DNA of 64,000 nucleotides from Panonychus citri (Eukaryota > Arthropoda > Arachnida > Trombidiformes > Tetranychidae), in NCBI RefSeq assembly GCF_014898815.1, contig NW_026515536.1, positions 62,001-126,000 of the forward strand, written 5' to 3'. The notes beneath the pieces were generated by a model that was given only the letters and a program-made list of their open reading frames with translations, was not told the origin of the DNA and did no database searches. The position numbers and the translations under genes were made by a program. Position 1 is the stretch's first letter. Each line of letters opens with the position of its first letter. This document shows positions 52,001 to 64,000 of this stretch, one piece after another.

Positions 52001-55000
52001 AGTCGCGTCAATAAAAGTTCACTTTCCGCGTATTTAACAACATAAGCATAACTGAGAACAATAGTTGATCTTAATCGTTCCAATTCAGGGTCAGTTCCAT
52101 TTCTCATTGAATCCATGATTGAATGAAGTAAACTTGTCGATCGACGAGGCTCAGCATACTTTTCCAAACTGACCAGGACCATATCCAAATGATTGGCGGC
52201 ACATTTACCAGCCATATAAGCGATACCTTCCCTTTCGAGAGGTGAACTGTGGTCAATGGTGTCAAAGGTAATGTCCAATGCATTGTTGGCCACTTCTTTA
52301 TTTTTCAACATTCGAATTGCATTTCCCATGTTGATAAGATAAAAGTTTTTCAACAAAGGTTTCTGATAATAGAGATGAATCTGAGCGATTAACGATGAAA
52401 TATATGCTCCAAGAAATTCCATGTTTCCAATTTTGGTTAAAAGAGCGGTGGTAAAATTGCAACAATTATTTCTCCAAGTTTCTTGTCGTGATTCTTCAAG
52501 TTCATTTATCTCAGCAATCAATTGATCAAGAGCTGGCATCATAGAGGAGAAATTCTGATGAATATGAGGTCCAATAAGTTTTAAAACATGTAATGAATCT
52601 TTGACATGAGGCTCAGGTACATCTCCAATGATTACTGATAGACGGGCAAGTAGAGCCTCTCGTTTGGGTGAATGTGAGATCCTCTCGAAATATGATTGAA
52701 GTAATCGACCTGTTGAATCTTGACGTTTAATCTTCTCACCCATTAGATTCAATGATTTACACAGGGTGGGTAATGCTTCCGTGTATTCGGGTTGTACAAG
52801 ATACTCAAAGAGATGAGGCCAGAGAACTCGTTCAATATCATCTACGGTGGTAACAAGTAAATTCATCACGTTGTCAGACATTGTACGTAAATCTTTATTT
52901 GTTACCGTATCAACATCAGTTGATGACCTTCGAATAGCCAAATCCTCTTCACTTTCCTCTTCTAGAGCACATTGAGTGATAATATATTTAATCAGAGCTT
53001 GTCCACCCTCCAAATCAAGATAACCATGGTGAGCGATTGTAACAATTACTTGAGTTATTGCTCGACGAACTCGATTATTTTCTTCATCTAAAATACGACG
53101 AAGTGATTTAAATATTGCTGATAAACGGGGAACAATAAATTGACTAGAGGCATTAATTAAATGCTTTAAAATGGTAAGGGAACCAATTTTCGCCAATTCT
53201 GAGCTGGATTCAAGTTTAGCAAGTAACCATGGAATCAGGTATTCACTGTATTTTGAATTAAGGGTTGCAAATGACCGGAGAATCTCATTGTGATTACGAA
53301 TTGAATTGGGCTGTTGATAATCGGGTAAGGCACATGTTTGGGTGAACAGGATATTGACAATTGTTTCCATTTGAGGTCGAGTTAAATTGGGTGATCCTCT
53401 CTCAATGATACACTCAAGAGCTTGATGTAAACTTTGGGAAGAATAGACAATCTCAAAATCATTGGTTGACAATGGAAGTGAAACCGTTGGCCGACGGTAC
53501 ATAGGAAGAAGTGAATTAATGAAACGTGGTACACCCTCGTTAAATGTTTTATCACTTAATAGTGAGATCATATTTCCAATTGCTTTGATAACAGATTCTT
53601 TAACTCGATTGTTACGAGAATTAAGCCATTCATGATAGAAAGCTTCAAAAAGTGCATCAATTTCCGCCGTAAAGTAAGACTTGTTAACCGCTGGATCTGG
53701 AGCTCGATCAATGTTGGACAAATATTCCTTGATAGATTCAGCAAATTGGCCAACACAATCGGAAAAGAAAATTCGAACAACATCTTTACGAATAACTGTT
53801 ATCATGGAAACCATAGATCCAAGGAGAGCCTTAATATAACCCATCATTCCAAATGGATTAGCTGTGGCCATGGAACCAAGACATTTACATATTCCAATTG
53901 GAGGTGATGAATGAGGCTCAAATTGGGCAAGAAGCTTATCCATTATATCGGTTGTCTGATTTTTACTCAAACAAACAATTACTCCACTGGCGTATCTTTC
54001 ATAATCAGTTAATTCCTCTAAATCTTTGTTGATAACGGTGATACAAAATTTAGTCAATGAGTCTCGAGTATTGGGATCAATTTTATTTAGAAACTCAATG
54101 CAAACCCTTTCGATACTGCTCATCAATTTGATCTTGCTTATAACTCGTACCTGAAGGGTAAATTAAAAATAAGAAAACAAAAACAAAATAATAAGATTAA
54201 TGAGTAATGAAAATCACATCATAGATTAGCTAAATGGAGGGAGTTAATTGTATTATACATATACTGGAAAATCAGCAAAAAAAATATTCATTGGAATATA
54301 ATGAATTCATTTAAACAATTCTCCAGCTGGATTAATATGATGTGGAACAATTAAGTTAATCATCAACTGACAATAAAACATTACGCAGCCACGCAAGGTA
54401 ATCATTATAACTATGGAAAAATAATCCTAATAAACATGATGATAATATGGGAAATATTTAATAGGCTCATGGTAATAATATTAAACTGGAAAATGATGAT
54501 GACCTTTATCATCCTAATCATAACATATTGTAACCCAATTACTTATGTTTAATTTAAAATTTATAATATATTATAAATCATCATGTATCTTGATAAACTA
54601 TCATCATGAAGATTGATGGAAAATGGAAAATATCCAAATGAAAATCAATTGATTGGGTTTTGAACTTGAGAAAAAAAGAGTTAATTAGCAAAGGGATTGT
54701 GAGTGATTTAATCAGATTGAATTAGATTAGATGAACAAACCTCTCTTCCATCATCTTTTTGCAGGTAATTAAGGCAAGTTGCAAGAACTAAGGAACAGTG
54801 TTTACTTCCATATTGAACAATTATATTGCAAACATGATTACTGACAGTTTCTTGTTCATCCATACATCCTTTAACCAGAGCATCGACAATTAGCTCAGAA
54901 TAATCTGTCAAAGGATAGAGAAAGTGAGAGTGAGAGTGAGATAAAATGGAGAAATCAATTTAAGAATTAAATGTTTCAATCAAGAGGCGAATTTAGAAAA

Positions 55001-55075
55001 GTTATGTTTCTAAAGAGGGGATAATAAGAAGAGGATTAATTAATTCTTACCTTCTAAATTTGTATCTACTTCCAT
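49032..55075 (-). CDS. Maestro HEAT-like repeat protein (MROH1-like)
   Basis: Large alpha-solenoid of HEAT repeats. Exons: 55075-55051, 54904-54741, 54150-50089 (4.06 kb), 50015-49827, 49724-49581, 49500-49363 and a last exon from 49276; all phases agree. It starts MEVDTNLEDYSELIVDALVKG, like the N-terminus of vertebrate MROH1. The early block EYLSNIDRAPDPAV and AHHGYLDLEGGQALIKYI are close to MROH1. Reading straight to the stop at 49115 gives 1627 aa, near the human length of about 1640. An 82-... to 69-nt alternative intron (donor GTAATC after 49216, acceptor ending before 49147) leads to another HEAT-like end, NPVKMRSAEALAKA, stopping at 49032. A Ser/Lys/Pro-rich insert (about residue 1180-1215) breaks the solenoid. 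Cellular role is poorly defined; lysosomal association has been reported for the vertebrate protein. I first considered GCN1, but length and blocks fit MROH1. Confidence 0.85.
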
Positions 55076-56476
55076 ATTGCATCCAAATTATTGGTTGATT
55101 TGAGTTTGAGGTATGTATGTATGTGTTTGTTGTTCCAAAATCAAATTAGAATAGAAATTGAAATGTTTATCCTTGAAAGGTCAAAAATCGCATATAATCT
55201 GTAATAAAACGAAAAAGTAAAAGGGTGAGAATTTCATCACAATAAGAGATTAATTAGATTTTATTATGAGAATAGAAAGAGATAAACAATCAATCAACAG
55301 GCAGAAAAGAAATGGAAATAAAATTTAAAAAGGTTAACCCAAATTGTCAGGTTAGGGAACCGGTGAGAGAAATAAATTGAACTCACAATTTTTTAGAATC
55401 AAATTGAGCTAATAAAACAAAAAGAGAAATCAATCAAACTAAACATATAGAAAATAAATTGAAAGGGTAGAGAGAGATTAATAAAAAAAAAGCGAACCAA
55501 GTAATAAGCTTAAATTGTCGTAGAAACAATTAAATTAAGAAAGAAGAGTCAAAAATAGGTAATCAAAAACGAATCAAGGTGAGTAAGAAAAAGTGACAGC
55601 TAAGATTTAGCTGAACTTGGGATTAGATTAAGAGAAAATGATTAACAAAACCATCATAAATAAACATAACAGGATAGAGAAAGAAAGAAAAACAATCAAT
55701 TAATTAACTAATCAATTTAATCAATTGAACAATTAGTGATTTCGTCTACTAATTGACTAGAAAAAAAAGCCTCAAGCAAAATGGAAAAAAATTTAAGGCT
55801 TAAGAAATAGAAAAGGGTTAACATTGATCCAAAGAAATTGTAACAATCATCCGATTGATTCAAATTAATTAACAATTAACTTTACCTTTTAATTGTTTCC
55901 AGAGAATACAAATAATCACATAATCACAATTCTAATAAACAAACACACCTTTTATATTGAGTGAACAACTAGACTCATTGGTGAGAACAAAAAAAAAGAG
56001 TAAGAAATGGAGAGAGAGAAAAAAAATTCTCAATCAGCTGATCTGTTACCCGCTCTTTTCGGATTCCATTTTTGTTCAATTACAATTTTAAATTAATTGT
56101 TATTCCATTAATTATAATGATGAATATTTAATTTAAATGATTAGATGATTAATTTAATTTTCTTTTCGACTCTAGTGTTTTTCACAGTTTAACAGTTCAA
56201 ATGGTTTACCAAAGTAAACAAAACTCGATGGCTGATTATCAATAGTATCCTGATTAACCGTTAATTGTGATTGATTGATTATTTGAGATTTAGGAAAATA
56301 AATGTTGATGGAAAATATTTACAAACAATTTATTAATATTTGATTGGTTTGCTTGGATTTACATGGAAATAGGTCACATAGAGACTCGGAACGGGACCAA
56401 ACTTTGTTGATTGGTGTTGCGATTTTAATTGTGTTTACATTTTAGTTTTTTTTTGCTACTCTTAATTGTTTACCGA
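55076..56476. other. Upstream of MROH1-like gene; intergenic
   Basis: Purine-rich, AT-rich sequence without a gene I can support. Probably the promoter and 5' UTR of the MROH1-like gene, then the 3' flank of the next minus-strand gene. Confidence 0.55.
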
Positions 56477-57361
56477 TTAATTCAAATTACCAATTCGACC
56501 AATCATTTTTTTACTATAGCTTTTGGATTTTCTAGATTTTTGTTTTGGTCTTTGTTTCTGTTCCATTGAAATTCGTGGTGGTGATGTTGATTTGGAAGAT
56601 TTTGATTTAAATGATGCCGATGACGATGATGATGATCGTTTCTTGGTCGATAAATTGGCCTTGGTCTGAGATACAACCTTTATTTTCGAGACTTGATTAC
56701 TTTTCTTCTCAACTATTGGTATCACTTTCAAAGTAACTTGTGGGATAATTTTATTTGGTGAAACAATTGGTAATAAAGTTACGATTTCTTTGCATTTTGG
56801 ACTTTCCGTCCTTCGAGTGATAGTTTCATCGACTTTAATCGAGTTAAATTTTTCTGGACATTTAGATGTAACATCAAGTCGATCTGCTTTCCAATTCACA
56901 AGTTTTTGAATAAAAGCCGATGATTTTATACGAAATTGATTCAATGTCGATGATGGTCCTTGTGATATGTTACTCGAAAGTCCAACAACTTTTGATGTTT
57001 GTAATATTGGGCTTGTAGTGGACAGCGATTTGGTTGAAAGTGATCGGGGATACGTTTGATTTTCAGAAAGTTCACTTTGCACCTTAGGTCTTGGACCTAG
57101 CATCGGCCATCTACCGCCGACATTGCCATCAGCTTGTTGATTAGACGAAACTGGACCAACATTATTTGAACCAAAACGAAATTTACAAAGTATCAATAAA
57201 AGGATAATGAGGAATATTAAAGTTATTGTTGCGATGATTAAACTCTTTTCAGGATTATCAAATAATGGATTGTCAACAACTCTTGTCCCATCAGAAGTGG
57301 TCACTTCGGGAGATTCTGAGCTCGCCTGATAATAGTAATTATTGTTGTCGTTGTTGGACAT
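56477..57361 (-). CDS. Single-span membrane protein, unknown
   Basis: Single exon, 294 aa. A short Asn/Tyr/Ser-rich N-terminus of about 39 residues without a signal peptide is followed by one strong membrane span (SLIIATITLIFLIILLLILC, residues about 40-59). The remaining 235 residues are polar and basic, with Ser runs (KKRSSSSSSASFKSKSSKS) and a Lys/Arg/Gln-rich C-terminus (QKQRPKQKSRKSKSYSKK). It looks like a type III protein with a disordered cytosolic tail. No domain recognised. It lies just downstream of the PAN/ZP gene on the same strand, 325 bp apart; whether it is an extra 3' exon set of that gene is unlikely because it has its own ATG and span. Confidence 0.6.
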   Translation of the reverse strand: MSNNDNNNYYYQASSESPEVTTSDGTRVVDNPLFDNPEKSLIIATITLIFLIILLLILCKFRFGSNNVGPVSSNQQADGNVGGRWPMLGPRPKVQSELSENQTYPRSLSTKSLSTTSPILQTSKVVGLSSNISQGPSSTLNQFRIKSSAFIQKLVNWKADRLDVTSKCPEKFNSIKVDETITRRTESPKCKEIVTLLPIVSPNKIIPQVTLKVIPIVEKKSNQVSKIKVVSQTKANLSTKKRSSSSSSASFKSKSSKSTSPPRISMEQKQRPKQKSRKSKSYSKKMIGRIGNLN

Positions 57362-57686
57362 TTAAACACGAGGCGAAAATATTAGATTGGAAAATGTTAT
57401 TTACAATTAAAAGTAAAAGGGGAAAAATGCTTCTCCATTAAGGATTTACACTGAAGAAAACATTTGATTACATTGATTAATTGAGGTTTAGTTACAAGTT
57501 GATTTAATTAAGTCAATTGTTGTTGATTGTTATGGTTAATTGTTCCTCAAATAGGAAACAATCGTTATATTGGTCAAATGATCAAACTGGCACAAAAAGA
57601 TGGACATGAAGAAGTATAAAAAAAAGTGATTCAAATGATGAATAAATAACAATATTTTTCAATTAGAATCTAATTAAAAGCAGATT
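57362..57686. other. Spacer between two minus-strand genes
   Basis: AT-rich; nothing seen beyond probable promoter/3' UTR sequence. Confidence 0.5.
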
Positions 57687-60600
57687 CTAACGGTACTTAT
57701 TATTATCCATTGATTGTAATATATACAATTGACTAGCAAATGAAGGTGATGGTGATGAGGATGAGGATGAAGCTGATCCTTTCGTGGTAAATGGTTGAAT
57801 GGTCAAACATTTATCGGAAAAATTACCATGATGATGATGTAAATTGTGGTTATAATTGGATTTAGCTGTTAATAGATTAGTCGATGTTAATGATCGTGAT
57901 AGAGTTAATTTTTCAAGTTGATCATTTCTCGACCAAGATGAACGGCAAATTGACCAAGCAATTAGGACAACAATTTGTGTGATCAATAAAATGCTGAAGA
58001 TTAATACAAGTCCAGTATATGTTAGGCAGTTAAATGATGAGTACGATGATTGAGAAGATAAATTCAATTCATTTGGAATACTTTTTGAGTCTGAAAAGTT
58101 AAAAGGTAAACGTCAACAAATTAATCGATAATTAATTCTAATGGAATATAATTTATTAACTTGATTGTTTGGCTTACCTTTAATTATATCATATCGTCCA
58201 TCTCGTTTGGTTGGTGTTTGTTTGGGTTGATTTTTACCTTCGATGAAATCGAAACCATCTTGAATACGAATCGATTGTAGGACAATTAGATCTTGTTCTG
58301 TTGGTGGTGGTGTCGATTGGTGGACATTTCGTCTTCTTCGTCTTCGTTTACCATAGGAAAATGATTCTTGGGTTGAACCATCAAAACCATCCGAGAAACA
58401 ATGGATCGGCTGACATTTGGCCAAACACGGTGATACTACCGCTCGAAAGTTGACAATATCTGAGGTCGGAAATTTAAACGCTTCAAAGGTTGTCTCAAGG
58501 GTTTTGGCCGCTCCTTTGATTCGTGATATTGGTCCCATCACGGCGATATCAATAGGACAACCATCGGCACCGATAAGTTCAATTTCACTTCCATCTACTC
58601 CATCGGAGGCCACTAATGAACGGATGAAAATTTCATACGGTGAAGGTTCATCGATAATTGAAAATCGTAAAGTTAATTGATCACCAATCTTTGCCGCTCG
58701 AATTGGAGATCCAAGTCTATCGGTAACGGTAATTGTCACATTCGGGGAATCAACGATCGACGAGTGGACAAATCTTTCATCTTTAGCTGCACCAATTATC
58801 TCACTGAACAATTAACAAATTGTAAGAAAATAACAACAATGATTAATTTAATTTTACTTTTGATTTAGATTTTGAATATGACATAACAAAAAGAAACCAA
58901 AGTAAATCATATTAGCAATTAACTTTGAAAACCTTGTTAACTGTTAACAATTAAAAATTACAATTGTGTGCAAACAATATAAAAGATTACACAAGATTTA
59001 ATTACTCCATGTTAATTGTTACCATTTAGTTGATTACAAAACAAAATTAAAGGAGTAATTTAAATTTCTCAAGGAAATAAATCTTTCTCAATGTTATGTA
59101 TTATTATCATTTTAAATTGTTGTAAAACAAAAGTTGATTGTTAACCATTGATAATATACATAAATATAATCATTGTTTACATGATTAGTTAATTGTAATT
59201 ACCCAGAGAAAGCAAATTAATTTCAATGTTAATCACAACTTGTTTATTTTTTCATTCATTATTTAACCAACTCGATTATTAATAACATCAACTAATGAGT
59301 TTATTTAACTTTATCCAATGTAAATAATTAAGGTTCATTGACCAAATCATGATGACGATTGGTCAACAATTAGATTCAGGGTAATAACAATTTAAAGTAA
59401 ATCAAATTTAATTGTTGTTTGCTGAAATGGTTAACCCTTGATTGACAAAGTTACAGAAATGTAATAAAAAAAAACAAGACTTCAACTTTAACAATTGAAT
59501 GTTGAACAATCAACAAACTAATGGGACAATTTAAAAGATCAAATTTTAATCCAGTTTAAATGATGAATTAAATATTAATGATAATGATTTAAAAAATCTT
59601 TAGACTGATTAAAAAGTGATTAACTGAGTTATGAGAAAAATTAAATTGTTATTAAATACTGGCCGTTGATTTTTCCTTAGCACTTAATACAAAGTGTAAG
59701 AATCAATTAATCAATGTAACTAATTAACTTGTTGATGTTTTAATTATTATGATTTATTTTGCTTTTACTATTTAAATAAACAGGAAGGAAAGTATATTTA
59801 ATATGATGGAAAGAAATTAAATTTAATCATAAAGTGGAAAAACTTTAACTTGACCAAAGGAAGTTGATGGTCAAGGTTAATTATCATCGATGATTAAAGA
59901 TTTGATGATTGATTGACCATGAAATGGAAAGTTTAAATTGTAAACTATTAGATTTACAATCGTTATTATTAATAGTAATCAGGAAAATCAATATTATCAT
60001 TACTGATCTAAGGTTGATCAATGGATATCAGTTAATCCTTGATTACTGAATCAATTGATTTGATTTATTAAAAGTTGTGGTGAGAATGAAAAATAAATCT
60101 AATTGTGTTGAAAGTTATCATGATTACTTTTCCGCCGTTTAATTTAATAATTGCTGATCATATACTTTCAATATTGGACATGGGGCTTGATTGTTAATCT
60201 TAATTATTTTACAGTAAAAGTTTGCATTTTGTAATCAACTTAATTGGTGACAATTTGTACGGAAAGAAAGTGTCAACTATTGTTGATCAACTTACCCATC
60301 TGATTCAAAGACAACGGTATTGACCACAGTTTTATTGGTCAAATCATATGAACACTGGACAGATAGGCCAAGATCTTTGGTGGTGACAATTAAATCATGA
60401 TGTTGAAGGACAATTTCTGATGTATATTTAGCACCATCATCACGTTTAACAGCACAATCAACATCATTATAGCCCAACGATAATTCAAATGATAGACTAT
60501 TGTTAATGTCCATTACACAGGAATTGGGCTTCGATTTACCGTAAATTTTACCATTGAAAATCCTGTTGGTTCGAACTCTGGTCAGCATATCTCGAGATCG

Positions 60601-61609
60601 GCAAACAATATCGACTAATATAAATAATGTAATAAAGAGGGAATATCAATGATTAGTCTTAATTGTTATTCTTTTTGTCAGGTTAATCAATTGTCGCTGA
60701 TTTATTACCATCGTAACAAGAAGTAAGCTCATAGGAAACTGCTGGAGGAATCTCAAAATAAGCATCGTTTATGTGATTAGTTGATGATGAATCAAGATGA
60801 GAGATTCGACAAACTTTACTAATTGTTGGATCTCCAAGATCAAATGAGAAACAACGAAATTCTGATTGTAAACATTTAGCTCGACATCCATCAGTTGATT
60901 TAATCTCCGGATAAACTGAATCAACAGTTTTCAATAATCGTCCTCGTATCGTTTTAAATTCACACAATTTTTTAGGCTCTAAAATAAGTGATTAGAAATT
61001 GATTAGCTGATTGATTTATTGATCGTCATTTGATTGATCGTTTTTTTTTACCTTGAATACAATTATTTTCAATATATTCTTGACCAGGAGCTGATCTGAA
61101 GTGACGATCGGTACTAAATGGTGTAACAATTGAATGTCGATCCATTTCTGATAAACTACATTCACCGGTAGCTCGATTGTAATTAGCTGATCGACATTGA
61201 AAACTGGTCTCAGTGTAACATTTAACCATACAATCTGATTTGGTCGGAGATGAGGCCAATTTAGAGGTATAACCGGTCAATATATGACTTGGAACAGTTT
61301 CAAAGACCCACGATTTTTGGCAGACCGGTTCAATTGTAACACCAAGACAAATTTTCTGTGCATAAATTGTAAACACGGGAAAATGTGATTTATTCAATGA
61401 GGCTGGACGATTAGAGGCACTGGTACTAAAAAGGACACAAAGTCCCGTCTCAAAGTTAAGCGATTGACAAGTTGAATTGGATCGGCATCTATTGAGACAA
61501 TCAGTTAATCGTAAAGTTCCCGGTATAGTTGCAATTGATTCCGATGAAGATGAATAAACAAAGCCCGTAATTAGCTCAAAACTTAAATCATTCTGATCAC
61601 AAGGTCCAC
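57687..61609 (-). CDS. PAN/apple and ZP domain transmembrane protein (NompA/Neyo type), 5' end not found
   Basis: Apical extracellular-matrix protein. Exons: 61609-61052, 60978-60709, 60614-60296, 58803-58178, 58090-57687, all phase-compatible. The first visible exon carries two PAN/apple modules (C-x3-C pattern in DCLNRCRSNSTCQS and DCMVKCYTETSFQC), the second exon a third (GCRAKCLQSEFRC). Exons 3-4 form the ZP domain (CRSRDMLTRVRTNRIFNG; CSYDLTNKTV; CLAKCQPIHC). A polybasic stretch GKRRRRRRNVH after the ZP domain is a furin-type site expected to release the ectodomain. The last exon has one membrane span (LVLIFSILLITQIVVLIAW) and a Ser-rich tail. PAN plus ZP is the order of insect NompA, Neyo and Nyobe, which attach sense organs or shape cuticle. 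The first visible exon opens in phase 1, so at least one signal-peptide exon lies upstream; I could not find it before 64000. Confidence 0.88.
58804..60295 (-). other. Large intron inside the ZP domain
   Basis: 1.5-kb intron, much longer than the other introns of this gene. AT-rich; I see no ORF, RNA gene or inverted-repeat element in it. Confidence 0.6.
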
Positions 61610-64000
61610 CTGAAATTAATCCATCGAGAACAATTAGTTAATCATTGAGAGAGAGAAAAAACTTCTAATTAATATAAAAAATCTCATCTCGAGGTTTAAA
61701 CGGTGAAACCAATTTTACTTTTCTGTAGCAATTTATAAATTGCTACCTGTTAATTGTGAAAGTTGGAAAGTAACAGAAAAAAATTCAAACGGTTGATTAC
61801 AGTTCAATGTAATTGTTTACCATTGTAATGTATTGAAACGACAATTAAGTGATGATGATTAACACTAATGACATTTAAAGTGTTCAGTAGTTGAAGTAAA
61901 TACTAAAGGTTGAATTGACTTTCACCTTTAGGAAAATGATATATATATAAATTGTGAACAGAAACAGTAACAATTTACTGATTGTTACGGGATAAAAAAA
62001 AGAGAGCCATAGATTAGATTGTCTATTAAAGTTTAAATGGTTATCAACCATTTAGAAATAGTAATCAAAGGAAAATTATTACAATCAACATGATTTCAAA
62101 CTAAATCCTAGTTGAAATTTTAAATTGTTGAGAAGCAGAAAAAAAGTTTAGTTGAATGACCCAAACAATTTAAATTGTTTAATCAGCTAAATCAAGTTGA
62201 AGTTTTTTAAACACTTTCTCTGGATGATTAAGAATTAAGAAGAAAAAAAAATCTAATATACTTTCTGTTTATCGTAACTGTTAAATTGCTGCCAAATTGT
62301 TGAAAGGATTAAATTGTAACAATCAACTTTATTCATTAATTTAGTTCAACAATCAACTTTCATTATTCATGGTTAATGATATCAAGTCATCATCATGATA
62401 TTGAACAGATTCACTTGTCAACATGATGACCAGAGACAAGAATTTTTTTCATTACTCTGACTGGACATTGACCAACAGGATGATGATGATGATAAGTAAT
62501 GACCGGAAATATGAATCTCTTTCCGGTTATCTATTATATTTAATTGTCTTGTGAGTTAATTTGTATGGTTTAAGTTTAAAACTCTCTCTCTCTATGTGTT
62601 AATTGTGCTAATTGTTTTTCACTCCTCCTCCTTTGGCACCTTTGATTGTGCTCGGAAATTAATTGACAATTAAAATTGTGACTTAATTAACTTTTCATTA
62701 AAAAAGTTACTTGGTGTTAACTTGAATCCTTCTTGGTTTAATCATCAATTATCACAATCAGTTAATCATTTACAATTTAGTATGTTTATCAAAATTAACA
62801 TTATATTACAATTTAAATTATGATAGCAACGATTAATTGTAAAAGTTTAATTAGTTGATTTGATTCACTCTTTCTAGTCTTAATTGTTATAGTAGTTGAG
62901 AGGAGTTTCTAAATTTTAATATTAATTGTTTATCATTTTGTTTTTTTTCCCAATCGGAAGATGATTAACAACCAGATTAATTATTTCATGCAGTTAATCA
63001 TCAATATTAATGATGATTTAATCTTAATTATCGTTTATATTGATTGAAGATTCACCCACAATTAAGGTACCATAATTAATGATTAAAACAAATCATCAGC
63101 TTATTGTGTCAGAATATTTTTTGACAAAAACTCACAGAAATGAGGAAGTGATTTAACTTGATCACTATTAGTTAATCCGGTGAAAGGTCAACAATCAAAA
63201 GTAAATATAGTTACAGTTGATAATGATTACAATTAATAACTTTGCAGAGATGAAAATTAAATCAACAGGAAACTTTAAGAACTGGATTTAAGTAATAATA
63301 ATGAATATTGATTGTGACAATTTGATGATTAGTTTAGATTATGGGAACACACAATTTACCTAAAAATCAAGTTTACAATTGAAAATTAGTTGATTAAAAT
63401 TAACGAAATAAACAAACAACTAAATCATGTTGATTAACTTTTACGGGAACAACAATGATTACCATTAAATTGCAATCAAACTGTGGAGTTAATCATCATA
63501 AATTGTAAATTATCATCGTTATAATTAACAAATTGTAATGTTAATTGGGTTTAATTCATTTTTCATCTTAATAGTTTGGCAGTTGAACAGAAATTGTTTT
63601 TTTTTCGTAACTGAATTAAAACTAAATCAAAAGTCATTGAAAGTTAAAGAGTTGAAAAAAAAGTTAATCAAAATTGTAAGAATTGTAATTAATTGATTTC
63701 AGACTAAAGTTACATTAAATTTAAACTGAATCAACGAATTCAATTGTAATTAATCAAATTCCCATGTTAGTTAATTGTAATTTCCGAGATGAACATTTGA
63801 AAATAAATGTATATTAATCATACAATTTAATATCTTCATTGTACAATTTAACCGCAGGGATAAAACAACAGCAGTAATCAGAAAGTGTTAAGCAATTAGT
63901 TGATTTAATTAATAAAAATGATTTTAATATCCTAATAACAATTAAGGATCTTAAAGTTAATCGTGAGAGTAACAAAAAAAAATCAAGGACAAAGTTTGAT
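61610..64000. other. Gene-poor end of window
   Basis: 2.4 kb of AT-rich sequence that probably belongs to an intron or 5' region of the PAN/ZP gene. Short (AT)n at 61939-61952 and (CT)n near 62582-62594. No exon, RNA gene or mobile element recognised. Confidence 0.55.

Noticed and set aside
49032..55075. GCN1 as identity of the HEAT-repeat gene
   Set aside because: GCN1 is about 2,600 aa and lacks the IDRAPDPAV-type block; length and N-terminus fit MROH1.
1..64000. CRISPR array, rRNA or tRNA genes, bacterial operons
   Set aside because: No spaced direct repeats, no cloverleaf or rRNA segment recognised by eye; intron-rich eukaryotic genes throughout.

Overview
The window is AT-rich, intron-containing animal DNA. 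Its gene content points to a spider mite, most likely Tetranychus urticae or a close relative. The evidence is short introns (about 60-120 bp), a signal-less UDP-glycosyltransferase of the mite type, DEG/ENaC channels in tandem, a chemosensory-type receptor and, above all, a shortened Dscam gene (sDscam) with tandem 5' cassettes, an architecture known from chelicerates. The species call is inference; I could not run any search.

Layout. 2.0-3.6 kb: PAR-type bZIP transcription factor (+). 4.9-5.5 kb: insulin-like peptide (+). 6.3-7.3 kb: decayed pogo/Tigger-like transposon ending 91 bp before a UDP-glycosyltransferase (7.4-8.8 kb, +). 9.4-10.0 kb: MITE-like element. 10.8-27.9 kb: the sDscam locus (+). 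It has eleven apparently intact cassettes, each with its own ATG/signal exon, an Ig1 exon and an Ig2 (two exons in ten cassettes, one in the last). Decayed cassettes lie between them, followed by one constant region (Ig3, three FNIII, one membrane span, short tail). A beta-PIX type Rho-GEF gene lies antisense inside the array (17.3-19.5 kb). 28.5-34.9 kb: a gustatory-receptor-like gene (-) whose 4.9-kb intron is full of inverted-repeat elements. 35.0-43.4 kb: three DEG/ENaC channel genes (-) with hydroxyacylglutathione hydrolase (glyoxalase II, +) between the second and third. 43.66-46.98 kb: a 3.3-kb LTR retrotransposon with near-identical LTRs and a GGCAC target duplication, carrying only a gag-protease ORF. 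47.8-48.0 kb: a small secreted protein. 49.0-55.1 kb: an MROH1-like HEAT-repeat protein (-). 56.5-57.4 kb: an unknown single-span membrane protein (-). 57.7-61.6 kb: the 3' part of a PAN-apple/ZP apical-matrix protein (-), whose first exons I could not find. 61.6-64.0 kb: no gene recognised.

Most interesting observations. (1) A roughly 20-nt motif with core GGCGCTTT lies 20-70 nt downstream of the last exon of most sDscam cassettes, and about 60-130 nt upstream of the next cassette's ATG. (2) A single inverted copy of the whole motif lies 86 nt before the first constant exon. Each cassette copy could base-pair with it, which is the geometry of the docking-site/selector system of insect Dscam1 exon clusters. 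The motif could instead, or also, be a promoter element. (3) The LTR element carries a family of hairpins whose stems differ but whose loop is always TTCACT, which suggests selected RNA or DNA structure.

All gene models are read by eye from splice signals, reading phase and protein resemblance. Family names rest on remembered motifs, not on a database search.
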